A model generated the notes under the pieces. That model ran no database searches. It had not been told where the DNA came from and saw only the letters and a program-made list of their open reading frames with translations. The position numbers were made by a program, and so were the translations under genes. This document shows, in pieces, positions 8,412 through 17,786 of a stretch of 64,000 nucleotides of DNA. Origin of the DNA: CAYFMP01 sp964344215 (GTDB lineage Bacteria; Pseudomonadota; Alphaproteobacteria; Rhodospirillales; Casp-alpha2). Positions within the stretch are counted from its first letter, which is position 1; each line of letters begins with the position of its first letter. Where the stretch lies: assembly GCA_964344215.1 (NCBI GenBank), contig CAYFMP010000012.1, forward strand, positions 1 through 64,000, given 5' to 3'.

Positions 8412-8504
8412 CTACTCCTTCTTCTCCCAACCGCCGCGCTCGTTTTGTTGCCAATAGGTCAGTTCGTGGCCGGCTTCCTTGTAGGCCGTCCAGCGTTGGC
8501 GGGC
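8412..8504 (-). repeat. Right direct repeat: present holC 3' end
   Basis: This is the partner of the repeat at 6222-6314. Positions 8416-8504 are identical to it, and the final Glu codon and stop differ (GAG TAG here, GAA TAA there). Its left flank is the AT-rich islet and its right flank is the intact holC body. The crossover should therefore lie somewhere within the 89 identical bases. Confidence 0.9.
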
Positions 8505-8861
8505 GTCGGAGACGGCGTTCGAATCGTTGCCGTCGAACAGCTCGAAACAGCGTTCGAAATCGGCCACCCTTTCGGACGCGGCGCCGTCGGTCAGGAACAA
8601 GAACTGGGCGTCGTTGACGTTGTCGTCGTTGGTCGCCAGCCATATCGGCTGTTCTTCCGGCTCGCCGTCCTTGGCCGAGCCGTGCGGCAGCCACGAATCC
8701 TGGTGGTAGGTCCACAACAGCCCGATCAGGGATTCGACTCGGTCCTCCGAGCCGGCCACCACGAGGGCACGCTTGCCGGCCTCGAGCGTCTTTTCCAGGA
8801 GCTTCGGCAGGGCGCGTTCCAGGGTCGAGCGTTCCAGGTGGTAGAAGGCGATCTCGGTCAA
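8412..8861 (-). CDS. holC: DNA polymerase III subunit chi
   Basis: This 149-aa protein has the chi-subunit N-terminus MTEIAFYHL, the LLWTYHQDSWLPHG segment and the RCFELFDGND...ARQRW signature of alphaproteobacterial HolC. Chi links the clamp loader to single-strand binding protein at the replication fork. Its last 31 codons (8412-8504) are duplicated at 6222-6314, so the present C-terminus was probably delivered by the islet, leaving the protein sequence unchanged. It is last in a minus-strand run after pepA and the M24 peptidase; pepA-holC proximity is common in Proteobacteria. Confidence 0.9.
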   Translation of the reverse strand: MTEIAFYHLERSTLERALPKLLEKTLEAGKRALVVAGSEDRVESLIGLLWTYHQDSWLPHGSAKDGEPEEQPIWLATNDDNVNDAQFLFLTDGAASERVADFERCFELFDGNDSNAVSDARQRWTAYKEAGHELTYWQQNERGGWEKKE

Positions 8862-8880
8862 TCCGTCTCCTCCCCGACCC

Positions 8881-10062
8881 CTAATCTATCACAGGCATCT
8901 CTACGGGCGCGCGTCGGGTCAGCAGTTCCGAGCCGGCTTCCGTGATGACGATGTTCTCTTCGTGCACCATCATGCGCCCCGGCGCGAACTCCATGCCGGG
9001 CTCGATGGTCATCACCATGCCGGGCACCAGCTCCGTGTCGTCGCCGTCGCGGTTCGACGGCCATTCTGTCAGTTGCAGGCCGAGACCGTGGCCCAAACGT
9101 CCGACGTTGTTGCCGATCGCCCCGGCCTTCTCGAGGACGGCGTTCATGCGGCGGAACAGATCCGTCGTCGTGGCACCGGGCTGGGCCGCGGCGATGCCGG
9201 CTTCGGTCGCTTCAAAGACGGCGGCATGGGCGCGCCGGGTTGCGTCGTCCGGCGACCCGAACGCGAAATTGCGGTCGAAGTCGCAGTAATAGCCGTCAAA
9301 CGTGGTGCCGGTATCGATGATCAGGATGTCGCCGGGTTCGATGACCCGCTCGCTCGGCCCCATGATGATGTTGTCGTAACCGCCGCGGCCGGCCACCCCC
9401 ATCATGTAGGGCGAGCCGTCGGCGCCGCGCTCCAGCACTTCGATACGCATGCGCCGGCACGCTTCGGCTTCCGTCATTCCGGGCTTGAGCTTCTCCGGCA
9501 GCGCCTCGAAAGCATCCGACGTCAACCGGCAGACGTGGCGTATCTTTTCGATTTCAGCGGCCGACTTGACGCCGCGAAGCTGGCGCAGAACCGGCGTCGC
9601 GTCGGCGAATACCAGAGGTTCGATAAGTTGGCCGACCCGCTCGAAATCGACCACCGGCATGCGCAGGACCATCTCGGGGCCCAGTTCGGCGCCGATGCGG
9701 CCGCTATCGGCGGCGGCTTCGCAAAGCGCTTCGGCCAGCAGCGTCACGCCGTCGTCCTCGGGGCGCGGCGCCGGCCAGGTGCGGATGTCGTCGATCCAGG
9801 TGGCGGCCATGCCGGGGCCGCCGATCTCGGGGATGACGGCGATGATCGGCGCCCCCTTCGGCACGACGACGAACCACGGCCGCGTCGGACTCGCCCAGAA
9901 TTGCGAATCAAAGCCGGTAAAATAGCGGACGTGCTGTTCCGAGGTCAGCAACAGGGCATCGAGCCCGGCCGCTTCCATGGCGTGACCGGCGCGAGCGTGG
10001 CGCGCCTCGAATTCGGCAGTCTCGAAACCGCGCCGGATGCCGCTCGCTGGCGCTTCCGGCAT
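8881..10062 (-). CDS. M24 family metallopeptidase (Xaa-Pro dipeptidase-like)
   Basis: This 393-aa protein has an N-terminal creatinase-like domain (HVRYFTGFDSQFW near residue 40) and a C-terminal pita-bread domain. The five metal ligands are visible: two Asp in DTGTTFDGYYCDFDRN, His in GHGLGLQLTEWP, Glu in TIEPGMEF and Glu in VHEENIVIT. Members cleave Xaa-Pro dipeptides or related amides. ATG 10062 lies eight bases after the pepA stop; the frame is open further upstream but there overlaps pepA. It is probably co-transcribed with pepA and holC. Confidence 0.9.
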   Translation of the reverse strand: MPEAPASGIRRGFETAEFEARHARAGHAMEAAGLDALLLTSEQHVRYFTGFDSQFWASPTRPWFVVVPKGAPIIAVIPEIGGPGMAATWIDDIRTWPAPRPEDDGVTLLAEALCEAAADSGRIGAELGPEMVLRMPVVDFERVGQLIEPLVFADATPVLRQLRGVKSAAEIEKIRHVCRLTSDAFEALPEKLKPGMTEAEACRRMRIEVLERGADGSPYMMGVAGRGGYDNIIMGPSERVIEPGDILIIDTGTTFDGYYCDFDRNFAFGSPDDATRRAHAAVFEATEAGIAAAQPGATTTDLFRRMNAVLEKAGAIGNNVGRLGHGLGLQLTEWPSNRDGDDTELVPGMVMTIEPGMEFAPGRMMVHEENIVITEAGSELLTRRAPVEMPVID

Positions 10063-10070
10063 CGGTTTCC

Positions 10071-11588
10071 CTACTTCGTTTCGTAGTGGTTGGCGACCAG
10101 ACGTTCGAGCAGGCGCACGCCGAACGCAGTGCCGCCTTTCGGCACCACCGACGAGCCCTTCTTGGTCCAGGTGACGCCGGCGATGTCGATGTGCGCCCAC
10201 GGCGTCTTGCCGACGAAGCGCTGCAGGAACTGCGCCGCCGTGATCGACCCGGCGCCGCGCCCGGAACCGATGTTCTTCATGTCGGCGGCTTCCGAATCGA
10301 TGTCCTTGTCGTAGACCTCGCTCAGCGGGAACCGCCACACCTTCTCGCCGGTCTCGAGCCCGGCCTTGGTGAGGCGCTCGGACAGGCGGTCGTTGTTGGA
10401 GAACAGACCGGCGTGCTCGTGACCCAGGCAGACGATGATGGCGCCGGTCAGGGTCGCCAGATTGACCATGAACTTAGGCTTGAAGCGGGTGTGGGTGTAG
10501 TGCAGCGCGTCGGCCAGAACCAGTCGCCCCTCGGCGTCGGTGTTGAGGACCTCGATGGTCTGTCCCGACATCGAGGTGACGATGTCGCCGGGGCGTTGGG
10601 CGTTGCCGCCCGGCATATTCTCGACCAGGCCGACGACGCCGACGACGTTGACCTTCGCCTTGCGGCCGGCCAGCGCCTTCATCAGGCCGATGACGACACC
10701 GGAACCGCCCATGTCCCATTTCATGTCCTCCATGCCGCCGGCCGGTTTCAGGGAGATACCGCCGGAATCGAAGGTGACGCCCTTGCCGACGAAGGCGACC
10801 GGCGCGTTGGCCCTGCCTTTCGTCCTGGGCGCGCCGTTCCACTGCATGACCACCATCTTCGGCTCCCTGACCGAACCCTGGGCGACTCCGAGCAGCGCCC
10901 CCATACCCAGTTTCTTCATTTGGGCGGCACTCAGGACTTCCACACGAACGCCGAGCTTGGTCAGTTCGCGGGCGCGCTTGGCCAGCGTTTCCGGGTAGAT
11001 GATGTTGGCCGGCTCGGACACCAGGTCGCGGGTCAGAAAGACGCCAGCGGCGATCTTGTCGAGGGTGGAGAAGCGGCTGCGCGCCTTGGTCGAACCCGGA
11101 CAGTGAAAGACCATGCGGGTCAGGCTCGGTTTGTCGTCGGGCTTTTGTTTGGTGAGGTATTTGTCGAACCGGTACGAGGCCAGCTTGGCCCCGAAGGCGA
11201 TCTCGGCGGCGACGTCGGCCGGATTGCGCTTGCCGCCGTCCTCTTTGGCGATCCTGTCGATGGCTACGGCCACCGACTTCGCGCCGCTCCCGGCCAGCGT
11301 CGAATAGATGCGCCCGCCCATCTCGTGGAGGTCGAGCTCCTTCAAGTCCTTGACCTTACCGAGGCCGACCATGAGCACGCGTTCGAGCCGGGTGCCCTGC
11401 GGCGCCAACACACTCAGGCTCTGCCCCTTCTTGCCGCGGAACCGGCTTGCCTTGATGGCACGCTTCAGCGCCCCGCGGGTCTTCTTGTCCAGGGCCTGGG
11501 CACTCGACGTAAGCTTGCGCCCGTCCATGACGCCGACGGCGACGGTCCCGGTGGCGGGCAACGGCGGGTTGGCGAAGGCAATACGCAT
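10071..11588 (-). CDS. pepA: Leucyl aminopeptidase
   Basis: This 505-aa M17 aminopeptidase removes N-terminal residues from peptides with two metal ions. The catalytic domain shows VGKGVTFDSGGISLKP, MKWDMGGSG and the signature NTDAEGRLVLADAL, which carries the metal-binding Asp and Glu and an active-site Arg. Length is normal. ATG 11588 is preceded by an AGGGGAG-like site. In some bacteria PepA also binds DNA as a recombination accessory factor; nothing here tests that. It heads the pepA, M24 peptidase, holC run. Confidence 0.95.
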   Translation of the reverse strand: MRIAFANPPLPATGTVAVGVMDGRKLTSSAQALDKKTRGALKRAIKASRFRGKKGQSLSVLAPQGTRLERVLMVGLGKVKDLKELDLHEMGGRIYSTLAGSGAKSVAVAIDRIAKEDGGKRNPADVAAEIAFGAKLASYRFDKYLTKQKPDDKPSLTRMVFHCPGSTKARSRFSTLDKIAAGVFLTRDLVSEPANIIYPETLAKRARELTKLGVRVEVLSAAQMKKLGMGALLGVAQGSVREPKMVVMQWNGAPRTKGRANAPVAFVGKGVTFDSGGISLKPAGGMEDMKWDMGGSGVVIGLMKALAGRKAKVNVVGVVGLVENMPGGNAQRPGDIVTSMSGQTIEVLNTDAEGRLVLADALHYTHTRFKPKFMVNLATLTGAIIVCLGHEHAGLFSNNDRLSERLTKAGLETGEKVWRFPLSEVYDKDIDSEAADMKNIGSGRGAGSITAAQFLQRFVGKTPWAHIDIAGVTWTKKGSSVVPKGGTAFGVRLLERLVANHYETK

Positions 11589-11689
11589 CTGTGTTCTCCC
11601 CTAGGGTCTTATGGCTGCTCCGGCTCCGGCCGGTTGGCCGACTCTAACCGGGCCGGCGGCAAAGAAAAGTCTTTGTTGACCGCAATTTC

Positions 11690-12688
11690 TTAGGGGTCTT
11701 TCGCTTCCGCCGCAGCCAGCTCGGTCTCTACTTCGCCCAACGATACCGCCTTGTCGTCGCGACCCCGGCCGGCCAGCCAGACCAGACCGCCCGGCAGCGC
11801 GATGACGACGACGATCAGACCCAATAGGACGGAAAGCACCAGCGCGCCTTCGGCCGGTACCCCAATCAGTGCGAACGCCGTCACCATGGCGCCCTCGCGC
11901 ACCCCCCAGCCGGCGATCGAAATGGGCAACGTCGTAACCAACAGCACCGGCGGCATCAACACCAGGCAGTCGAGCCAAGTGATGTCGAGACCGAGGCCGG
12001 CAGCAAGGATCGATACGCCGAAGGCGACGTTGACGTGGGTCAGGATGCCCCAGAACAATGCGATGGCGGCGCTCGACGGGTTGAGGAAAACGCGCCGCGT
12101 GTCGCCGCCGAGATGGGCCAGGCCGCGCACGATCCGCCAATGTCGGAGCGACGCCGGCAGGCGGTCGAGCATCATCAAGAAAATCAATCCGGCGACGGCG
12201 GCGAACGTGACCAGGACGACGGCCGGCAGCAGCCAGCCGGCGGTGGTCTCGTCGACTTCGGAGAGAAAGAATGGCTGTGTCACGTCAACCAGGATAACCA
12301 GCGCCAACACCGCCGCCACCCGTTCCAGCATGACGCCGTTGACGGCGCCTTTGAGGTCGAGGCCGGTCTTGTAGGCCATGTAGATGCGGACCGCGTCGCC
12401 GCCGACCGACGACGGTAGGGTCTGGTTGAAAAAGGCGCCGATATAGAACAGCCTGAGTGCCTGCGCGAACTCGAGCGGCGCCCGGACCGCCCGCGAAACG
12501 GCGCGCCAGCGGAACCCGCCGATGACCATCTGCACCAACAGCACCGCCCCGGCTGCGACCAGCGTGCCGAGCGATACGTCGGCCAGGCGCTCGCCGGCGG
12601 CGCCGAGGTCGATGTTCCGCATCAGGAACCAGATCAGGAACCCCGACACCAGGAACTTCAGCGCCAGGGCGAGCCATTTCTTCGACAT
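11690..12688 (-). CDS. Lysylphosphatidylglycerol synthase TM-region / UPF0104 family membrane protein
   Basis: This 332-aa inner-membrane protein has about eight hydrophobic segments. The typical family pieces are FNQTLPSSVGGDAVR near residue 85 and SIAGWGVREGAMV near residue 265. The family covers the flippase portion of MprF and stand-alone proteins linked to lipid or glycolipid transport; no synthase domain is present. ATG 12688 is chosen over a GTG at 12709 because it fits the conserved N-terminus. The tail after the last helix is acidic. The specific lipid is unknown. Confidence 0.8.
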   Translation of the reverse strand: MSKKWLALALKFLVSGFLIWFLMRNIDLGAAGERLADVSLGTLVAAGAVLLVQMVIGGFRWRAVSRAVRAPLEFAQALRLFYIGAFFNQTLPSSVGGDAVRIYMAYKTGLDLKGAVNGVMLERVAAVLALVILVDVTQPFFLSEVDETTAGWLLPAVVLVTFAAVAGLIFLMMLDRLPASLRHWRIVRGLAHLGGDTRRVFLNPSSAAIALFWGILTHVNVAFGVSILAAGLGLDITWLDCLVLMPPVLLVTTLPISIAGWGVREGAMVTAFALIGVPAEGALVLSVLLGLIVVVIALPGGLVWLAGRGRDDKAVSLGEVETELAAAEAKDP

Positions 12689-12781
12689 GAAATTCCGCCG
12701 GTCTCTCACGGGCCTCGATTTCGAAGGGCCGAACCTTTAGCAGGTTCGCATCTGCCTGTCACGCGGGTGCGAGAAAAAGGC

Positions 12782-13912
12782 CTAGGCCGCCGGGAGCGGG
12801 CTCAGTCGCACCGGCTGGCGCTTGCGGCCCCAATCGCCGGGCGGGCCGTCGAAGACGCCGGCCACCGGAGTGCCGCAGTTAGCGCAATTGCCCGAGTAAT
12901 TGCCTTCGAACGAGATGTTCCAGGTCGAAAGCTCGTACCAGTCGCGGCCGATCAGCACCTCGCCGCAATCGTGACAATACGTCGACGAGCCGTCGTAGTC
13001 GTGGACGTTGCCAGTATAGGCGTAGCGGATGCCGTTCTTGAGCGCGATTTCGCGCGAACGCACCAGGGTCTGCTTCGGCGTGTGCGGCAGGTCGCGCATC
13101 TTCCAGTCGGGGTGGAAGGCCGAAAAATGCAGCGGCACGTCGGGGCCGAGGTTGTCGATGATCCACGCCGTCATGTTTTCGATTTCGGCTTCCGAGTCGT
13201 TCTTGGTCGGAATCAGCAGGTCGGTGATCTCGAACCACACGTCGGTCTCGTGCTTGAGGTATTTCAGGGTTTCCAGCACCGGTTCGAGCGAGCCCGTGCA
13301 AAGATCATGGTAGAACTCGTCGGTGAACGCCTTGAGGTCGACGTTGGCGGCGTCCATGTGGGCGAAGAACTCGGCCCGCGGCTCGGCGGTAATGTAGCCG
13401 GCGGTGACGGCGACGGTCTTGAGGCCGGCCGCGTGGCAGGCTTGGGCGACGTCGATGGCGTACTCCATGAAGATGACCGGATCGTTGTAGGTAAAGGCGA
13501 CGCTCCTTGATCTGGTCTTGAGGGCGGCGGCGGCGATCATCTCCGGCGTCGCCCGGTCCTGCAGCCGGTCGAACTCGCGGGATTTGGAGATGTCCCAGTT
13601 CTGGCAGAACTTGCAGGTCAGGTTGCAGCCCGCCGTCCCGAAACTGAGCACCGGCGTCCCCGGCAGGTAGTGGTTCAACGGCTTCTTCTCGATGGGATCG
13701 ACGCAGAACCCCGACGACCGCCCGTAGGTCGTCAGCACGACCTGGTCCGCGTGCCGGGCGCGCACGAAACACAGCCCGCGCTGGCCCTCGCGCAGCTTGC
13801 AGAACCTGGGGCACAGGTCACACTGCACGCGGCCGTCGTCGAGGGTATGCCAGTAGCGGCCGGGCGGCGCGTTCGCGAGGCTCGGATCGGCCGTCGGTTC
13901 CGTAGTGTCCAT
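12782..13912 (-). CDS. amrS: AmmeMemoRadiSam system radical SAM enzyme
   Basis: This 376-aa protein carries the radical SAM cluster motif CNLTCKFC at residues 96-103. A Cys-rich N-terminus precedes it (CDLC at 31-34, C38, C48), and late zinc-type pairs follow (CHDCG, CANCG). This architecture marks AmrS, the radical SAM member of the AMMECR1/MEMO/radical SAM trio, whose reaction is not firmly established. ATG 13912 is the first start giving a normal length; the long upstream extension of the frame is antisense to the DMT transporter. Its partners occur as one fused gene at 18465-20060. Confidence 0.88.
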   Translation of the reverse strand: MDTTEPTADPSLANAPPGRYWHTLDDGRVQCDLCPRFCKLREGQRGLCFVRARHADQVVLTTYGRSSGFCVDPIEKKPLNHYLPGTPVLSFGTAGCNLTCKFCQNWDISKSREFDRLQDRATPEMIAAAALKTRSRSVAFTYNDPVIFMEYAIDVAQACHAAGLKTVAVTAGYITAEPRAEFFAHMDAANVDLKAFTDEFYHDLCTGSLEPVLETLKYLKHETDVWFEITDLLIPTKNDSEAEIENMTAWIIDNLGPDVPLHFSAFHPDWKMRDLPHTPKQTLVRSREIALKNGIRYAYTGNVHDYDGSSTYCHDCGEVLIGRDWYELSTWNISFEGNYSGNCANCGTPVAGVFDGPPGDWGRKRQPVRLSPLPAA

Positions 13913-14044
13913 TGCCCCAACAGTGTAGCAGATCGCCGGCCCGATTGCCCGCTTCTCGGTGTTGAACGGCCGCCCCATCCGGTGCAGGTTGAAGCCTTTG
14001 GAACCGGCTTCGGAGCAAAGGTCGATAACGGAGGGCCGCCGCCG

Positions 14045-14950
14045 ATGAGAAGATTCGGATTGTTGGCCGCCCTGGTCGGGCTCGGCATCACCTGGGGGGT
14101 GACCATCCCACTGGCGAAGATCGCCGTTTCGACCGGCCACCAACCGATGGGGTTGATTTTCTGGCAACTGGTCGTCGCGGTCGTGGTGTTGGGCGCCATC
14201 TGCGCCGTGCGCCGGGCCAAGCCGATACTCGAGCGGCGGACGTTGGTCTTCTTCCTTGTCATTGCGCTGTTGGGCACGCTGATCCCCAACAGCTTCTCGT
14301 ACCTGGCGGTAGCTCAGATCCCAGCCGGCGTCATGTCGATCGTCATCGCCTCGGTACCGATGTTCGCACTGGCCATCGCATTGACTCTCAAGCTCGAAGG
14401 GTTTTCCTGGATCCGCGCCGTCGGAGTGCTGCTCGGGGCGGGCTCCATCGTCATGCTGGTCGGACCCGAAACCAGCCTGCCGGAGCCGGAAAAAGCCGTT
14501 TACGTCCTGGTTGCCTTGGTCGGGCCCTTCTGTTACGGCCTCGAGGGCAACTATATCGCGGTGCGGATGCCGGAAAACATCGACCCGGTGGCGACATTGT
14601 TCGGCGCATCCGTGATCGGCGCCGTCATCGCCGCACCGCTTGCGTTGGCCACCGGCAGTTGGGTCGACCTGTTTGTACCCTGGAAAGCGCCCGAGTGGGC
14701 GTTGCTGGCCAGCTCTCTGTTCCACGCTTTCGTCTATACCGGATATATCTGGCTGGTCGGCATGGCCGGCGCCGTCTTCGCCAGCCAGATCGCTTACGTC
14801 GTCACTGTCTCCGGCTTCTTCGCCAGCGCCGTCTTCCTCGGCGAAACCCATTCGGGGTGGGTGTGGGCGGCGCTGGCCCTGATGATCGCCGGCCTCGCCC
14901 TGGTCCAGCCGCGCAAGACCGAACCCGGCCTGGCCCGCCAGTACCGCTGA
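14045..14950 (+). CDS. EamA/DMT family transporter
   Basis: This 301-aa protein has about ten membrane segments arranged as two EamA repeats. The conserved starts are GITWGVTIPLAK near residue 14 in the first half and VGPFCYGLEGNYIA near residue 160 in the second. The end FLGETHSGWVWAALALMIAG is typical of the second repeat. The family exports amino acids, nucleotides or metabolites by proton exchange; the substrate is not predictable. ATG 14045 follows GGAGGG. It is divergent from amrS. Confidence 0.85.
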   Translation: MRRFGLLAALVGLGITWGVTIPLAKIAVSTGHQPMGLIFWQLVVAVVVLGAICAVRRAKPILERRTLVFFLVIALLGTLIPNSFSYLAVAQIPAGVMSIVIASVPMFALAIALTLKLEGFSWIRAVGVLLGAGSIVMLVGPETSLPEPEKAVYVLVALVGPFCYGLEGNYIAVRMPENIDPVATLFGASVIGAVIAAPLALATGSWVDLFVPWKAPEWALLASSLFHAFVYTGYIWLVGMAGAVFASQIAYVVTVSGFFASAVFLGETHSGWVWAALALMIAGLALVQPRKTEPGLARQYR

Positions 14951-14982
14951 GCGAGCCTGCCTTCGCTTGAGTGGTTCCGTCG

Positions 14983-16251
14983 ATGATGGGATACTTCCGT
15001 CCCCGCCCCGGCGGGGCCGGTTCAATCTCGTTGGATGCGACGCCTTTGTCCCACCAAAAGCTCCGCCTTCTGTTCCTCAACGTCGGCCATTTCGCCGACC
15101 ACATGTTCATGCTGATTTTCGCCAAGGCGGCGTTCAGCGCCGGCCTCGCCTTCGGTCTGGCCGAGAACGGGGCGTATGCGGAGATGATCCCCTACGGCGT
15201 GCCGTCGCTGATTCTGTTCGGGGCGTGCGCGCCGATCGCCGCGCACCTGGCCGACATCTGGAACCGCAACGGCATGATCGCCGTCTTTTTCGTCGGCATC
15301 GGGCTGGCCGCCATCGCCACCAGCTTCGCCACCACGCCACTCGAAATCGGCATCGGCCTCGCCGTTCTCGGCGTCTTCGCCGCCATCTATCACCCGGTCG
15401 GCATCGCCATGGTCGTCGAGGGTGGCGGCAACGTCGGCTGGCGGCTCGGCGCCAACGGCGTCTGGGGCAACATGGGCGTGGCGGCCGCGCCGTTGATTAC
15501 CGGTTTCGTCCTGGCCGACTTCGACTGGCGGCTGGCCTTCGCCCTGCCCGGCGTCGTTTCCATCCTGATCGGCCTCGGCTTTGTCGGCTGCGTTCGGACC
15601 GGCCGGCTGCGGCCACCGGAGGCCTGCCCCCGCGAGAAGGCGATGGTCGGCTTCACGCCGGGCTGGCAGCGGGCGCTGGCGGCACTGGCGCTGGTGACGG
15701 TGGCCGGCGGGTTCGTGTTCGGCGCCATGACCTTCCTGATCCCGCGCATGTTCGAGGTCAGCATGCCCGCCGTCAGCGTCGACGTCGCCGTCACCGGCAT
15801 CCTGGCCGCCATCGTCTACGCCGTTGCCGCCTGGGCGCAGTTGGGCGTCGGCCGCATCATCGACAGGCGCCGCATCAAGCCGGTGCTGGTCACCGTCGCC
15901 GTCGGCCAACCGCTGCTGATCGGACTGATGGCGCTGCAGACCGATTACGCGCTGTTCGCCGTCAGCCTGCTGGCGATGGCCTTCGTGTTCGGCCAGATCC
16001 CGATCGCCGACGCCGTTTTGTCGCGCTATGTGCCGGATGAGTGGCGGGCCAAGGCACTGTCGGTCAAGTTCATGCTGAATCTGGTGATCGGGGCGCTGGC
16101 GTTGATGACGGCCCGCTACGTGCTGGCCTCGGGCGGCGGCTTCGACACCCTGATGGCGGTGCTGGCAGCGGCCGCCTGCCTGATCGTCGCCGCCGCTCTG
16201 CTGTTGCCGGCCCGAACCGGCGAGGAAATGGTGACGGCGCCGGCCGAATAG
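14983..16251 (+). CDS. MFS transporter
   Basis: This roughly 422-aa protein has about twelve membrane segments. An N-terminal LNVGHFADHMFMLIF helix and the GIGLAVLGVFAAIYHPVG helix resemble MFS transporters of the fosmidomycin-resistance or sugar-phosphate type. The start is uncertain: ATG 14983, ATG 14986 and GTG 14971 are all possible and none has a clear ribosome site. It lies 32 bases downstream of the DMT transporter on the same strand. The substrate is unknown. Confidence 0.8.
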   Translation: MMGYFRPRPGGAGSISLDATPLSHQKLRLLFLNVGHFADHMFMLIFAKAAFSAGLAFGLAENGAYAEMIPYGVPSLILFGACAPIAAHLADIWNRNGMIAVFFVGIGLAAIATSFATTPLEIGIGLAVLGVFAAIYHPVGIAMVVEGGGNVGWRLGANGVWGNMGVAAAPLITGFVLADFDWRLAFALPGVVSILIGLGFVGCVRTGRLRPPEACPREKAMVGFTPGWQRALAALALVTVAGGFVFGAMTFLIPRMFEVSMPAVSVDVAVTGILAAIVYAVAAWAQLGVGRIIDRRRIKPVLVTVAVGQPLLIGLMALQTDYALFAVSLLAMAFVFGQIPIADAVLSRYVPDEWRAKALSVKFMLNLVIGALALMTARYVLASGGGFDTLMAVLAAAACLIVAAALLLPARTGEEMVTAPAE

Positions 16252-16502
16252 GTCCAATCGGCGGACCTATTCCGAGTTGTTGGTCCGGCAGCGACGCCCC
16301 CGCATCCGTTTCACCATTTCTTGAACAGGAGTTATCTTCGGTTAAGGAGGACTACTGTAGACTCTTGTATCGCCTAAACGTGCGACAAAACATGGAGATA
16401 ACGGCAGCGACTCATTGCGACTGCGATCGAAAGCGACTTGGCTTCCCGACTTGGTACGGGGTGTTTTTTTTGAAACAACGGCAAGAACAAGGAGCGACCC
16501 AA

Positions 16503-17648
16503 ATGATTCTCAGACCTTCACTGATGGCTTCCGTCGCCAGTGCCGCGTTGTTGGCTCTTCTGCAACCGGCCGTCTCCGGGTCGGCCGAAGCGGGGTCGGT
16601 AAGCAACGGCAACAAGAATTCGGTAACACTGTCAGGACAGGTCAATCGCGCCGTTCTGTTCGCCGACGACGGCAGGGACTCGGAAGTCTTTCAAGTCGAC
16701 AACGACGCCTCGTCGTCGCGTTTCCGGATCGTCGCCAAAGGCGCGGTCAACGAGTCGGTAAGCGCCGGCGCAATGATCGAAGCGCAGATCGAATCGAATT
16801 CGACGGCCTCGATCACCATCGATGATTCCATCGTCGGTGGCGCCGGCGACAGAGGTGTTGGAACCGGCTCCTTCGGCGAGCGCCACGTGGTCGCCTATTT
16901 TGAACACAAACAGTTCGGCCGGTTGTCGCTGGGACAGACGGACACCGCCTCCAACGGCACTTCCGAGATCGACCTCTCCGGCACCGCTATGGCCGGCTAT
17001 TCGGACATCAGCACTTTTTCGGGCGCCGTCAAATTTCGCAACGAAGCGACCGGCGTCTTCACCGCGAAGACCCCGGGCACCGTGTTTTCCAACATGGATG
17101 GCTTGAGCCGTGACGATATCCTGCGCTACGACACGCCCACCTTCGGCGGCTTCAAACTTTCGGCATCGCATGTCGCGGGCGGCGCAGTCGATGTCGCCGC
17201 CCGTTACGCGGGCAAGTTCGACGGCCACCGAATCTCCGCCGGCGTCGCCTTTGCCGACAACTCGTCGATCAGTACCACCGTCGACAGCCAGATCAACGGC
17301 TCCATCTCGATCAGGCACGACAGCGGCCTCAACGGAACCGTGGCGGCCGGCGTCCGCGACCAAAAGGGGGCGGCCCGCGACGACGCCACGTTCTGGTACG
17401 CCAAGCTGGGGTACGCGGCCAACCTGAACAGCTTGGGCCCGAGCAGTTTTTCGCTCGATTACATGCAGGCCGACGACATCGCCGCCAACGGCGACGACGC
17501 CGAAACCTTCGGTGTCCAGGCCGTGCAAAGCATCGCCGCTGCCGGTACCGAGATTTACGTCGGCTTTCGGCATCACGCGCTCGACAACGCGACGACCAAC
17601 TTCGAGGACATCTTTTCGGTCCTGGCCGGCGCCCGGATCAAGTTCTAG
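16503..17648 (+). CDS. Outer membrane porin (alphaproteobacterial Porin_4-like)
   Basis: This 381-aa protein has a signal peptide over about residues 1-30, a beta-rich body with alternating polar and aromatic residues, and a C-terminal Phe in GARIKF as needed for barrel assembly. FGRLSLGQTDTASNG resembles the constriction-loop entry of trimeric porins. ATG 16503 follows AAGGAGCG. The frame is open upstream to 16041 but that part overlaps the MFS gene and lacks porin features. The 250-base leader holds an unplaced promoter and a T8 run near 16463. Confidence 0.85.
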   Translation: MILRPSLMASVASAALLALLQPAVSGSAEAGSVSNGNKNSVTLSGQVNRAVLFADDGRDSEVFQVDNDASSSRFRIVAKGAVNESVSAGAMIEAQIESNSTASITIDDSIVGGAGDRGVGTGSFGERHVVAYFEHKQFGRLSLGQTDTASNGTSEIDLSGTAMAGYSDISTFSGAVKFRNEATGVFTAKTPGTVFSNMDGLSRDDILRYDTPTFGGFKLSASHVAGGAVDVAARYAGKFDGHRISAGVAFADNSSISTTVDSQINGSISIRHDSGLNGTVAAGVRDQKGAARDDATFWYAKLGYAANLNSLGPSSFSLDYMQADDIAANGDDAETFGVQAVQSIAAAGTEIYVGFRHHALDNATTNFEDIFSVLAGARIKF

Positions 17649-17744
17649 AGCGGCTTCCGGTCGGTTGGAATCGGTGAACGGTTCCAACGGATCGGATATT
17701 GCGCTAGGACGCGATTGTAAGGTTACTGCGCCTGACGTGACCGC

Positions 17745-17780
17745 CGGCCCGCCTTGCTGTCGGTCCCGTCGGGCGGGCCG
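17745..17780. terminator. Inverted repeat between convergent genes, possible bidirectional terminator
   Basis: CGGCCCGCC at 17745-17753 pairs with GGCGGGCCG at 17772-17780 across an 18-base loop. It lies between the porin stop at 17648 and the stop of the convergent gene at 17787. There is no T-tract on either side, so intrinsic termination is only possible, not shown. Confidence 0.3.
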
Positions 17781-17786
17781 CTTCGC

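Noticed and set aside
13913..15025. A 747-residue protein reading back from amrS.
   Set aside because: The upstream part is antisense to the DMT transporter, very rich in Gln, Asp, His and Arg as expected of GC-rich shadow frames, and AmrS has its normal start at 13912.
16041..16502. A long N-terminal extension of the porin.
   Set aside because: The extension overlaps the MFS gene and would hide the signal peptide that begins at ATG 16503.
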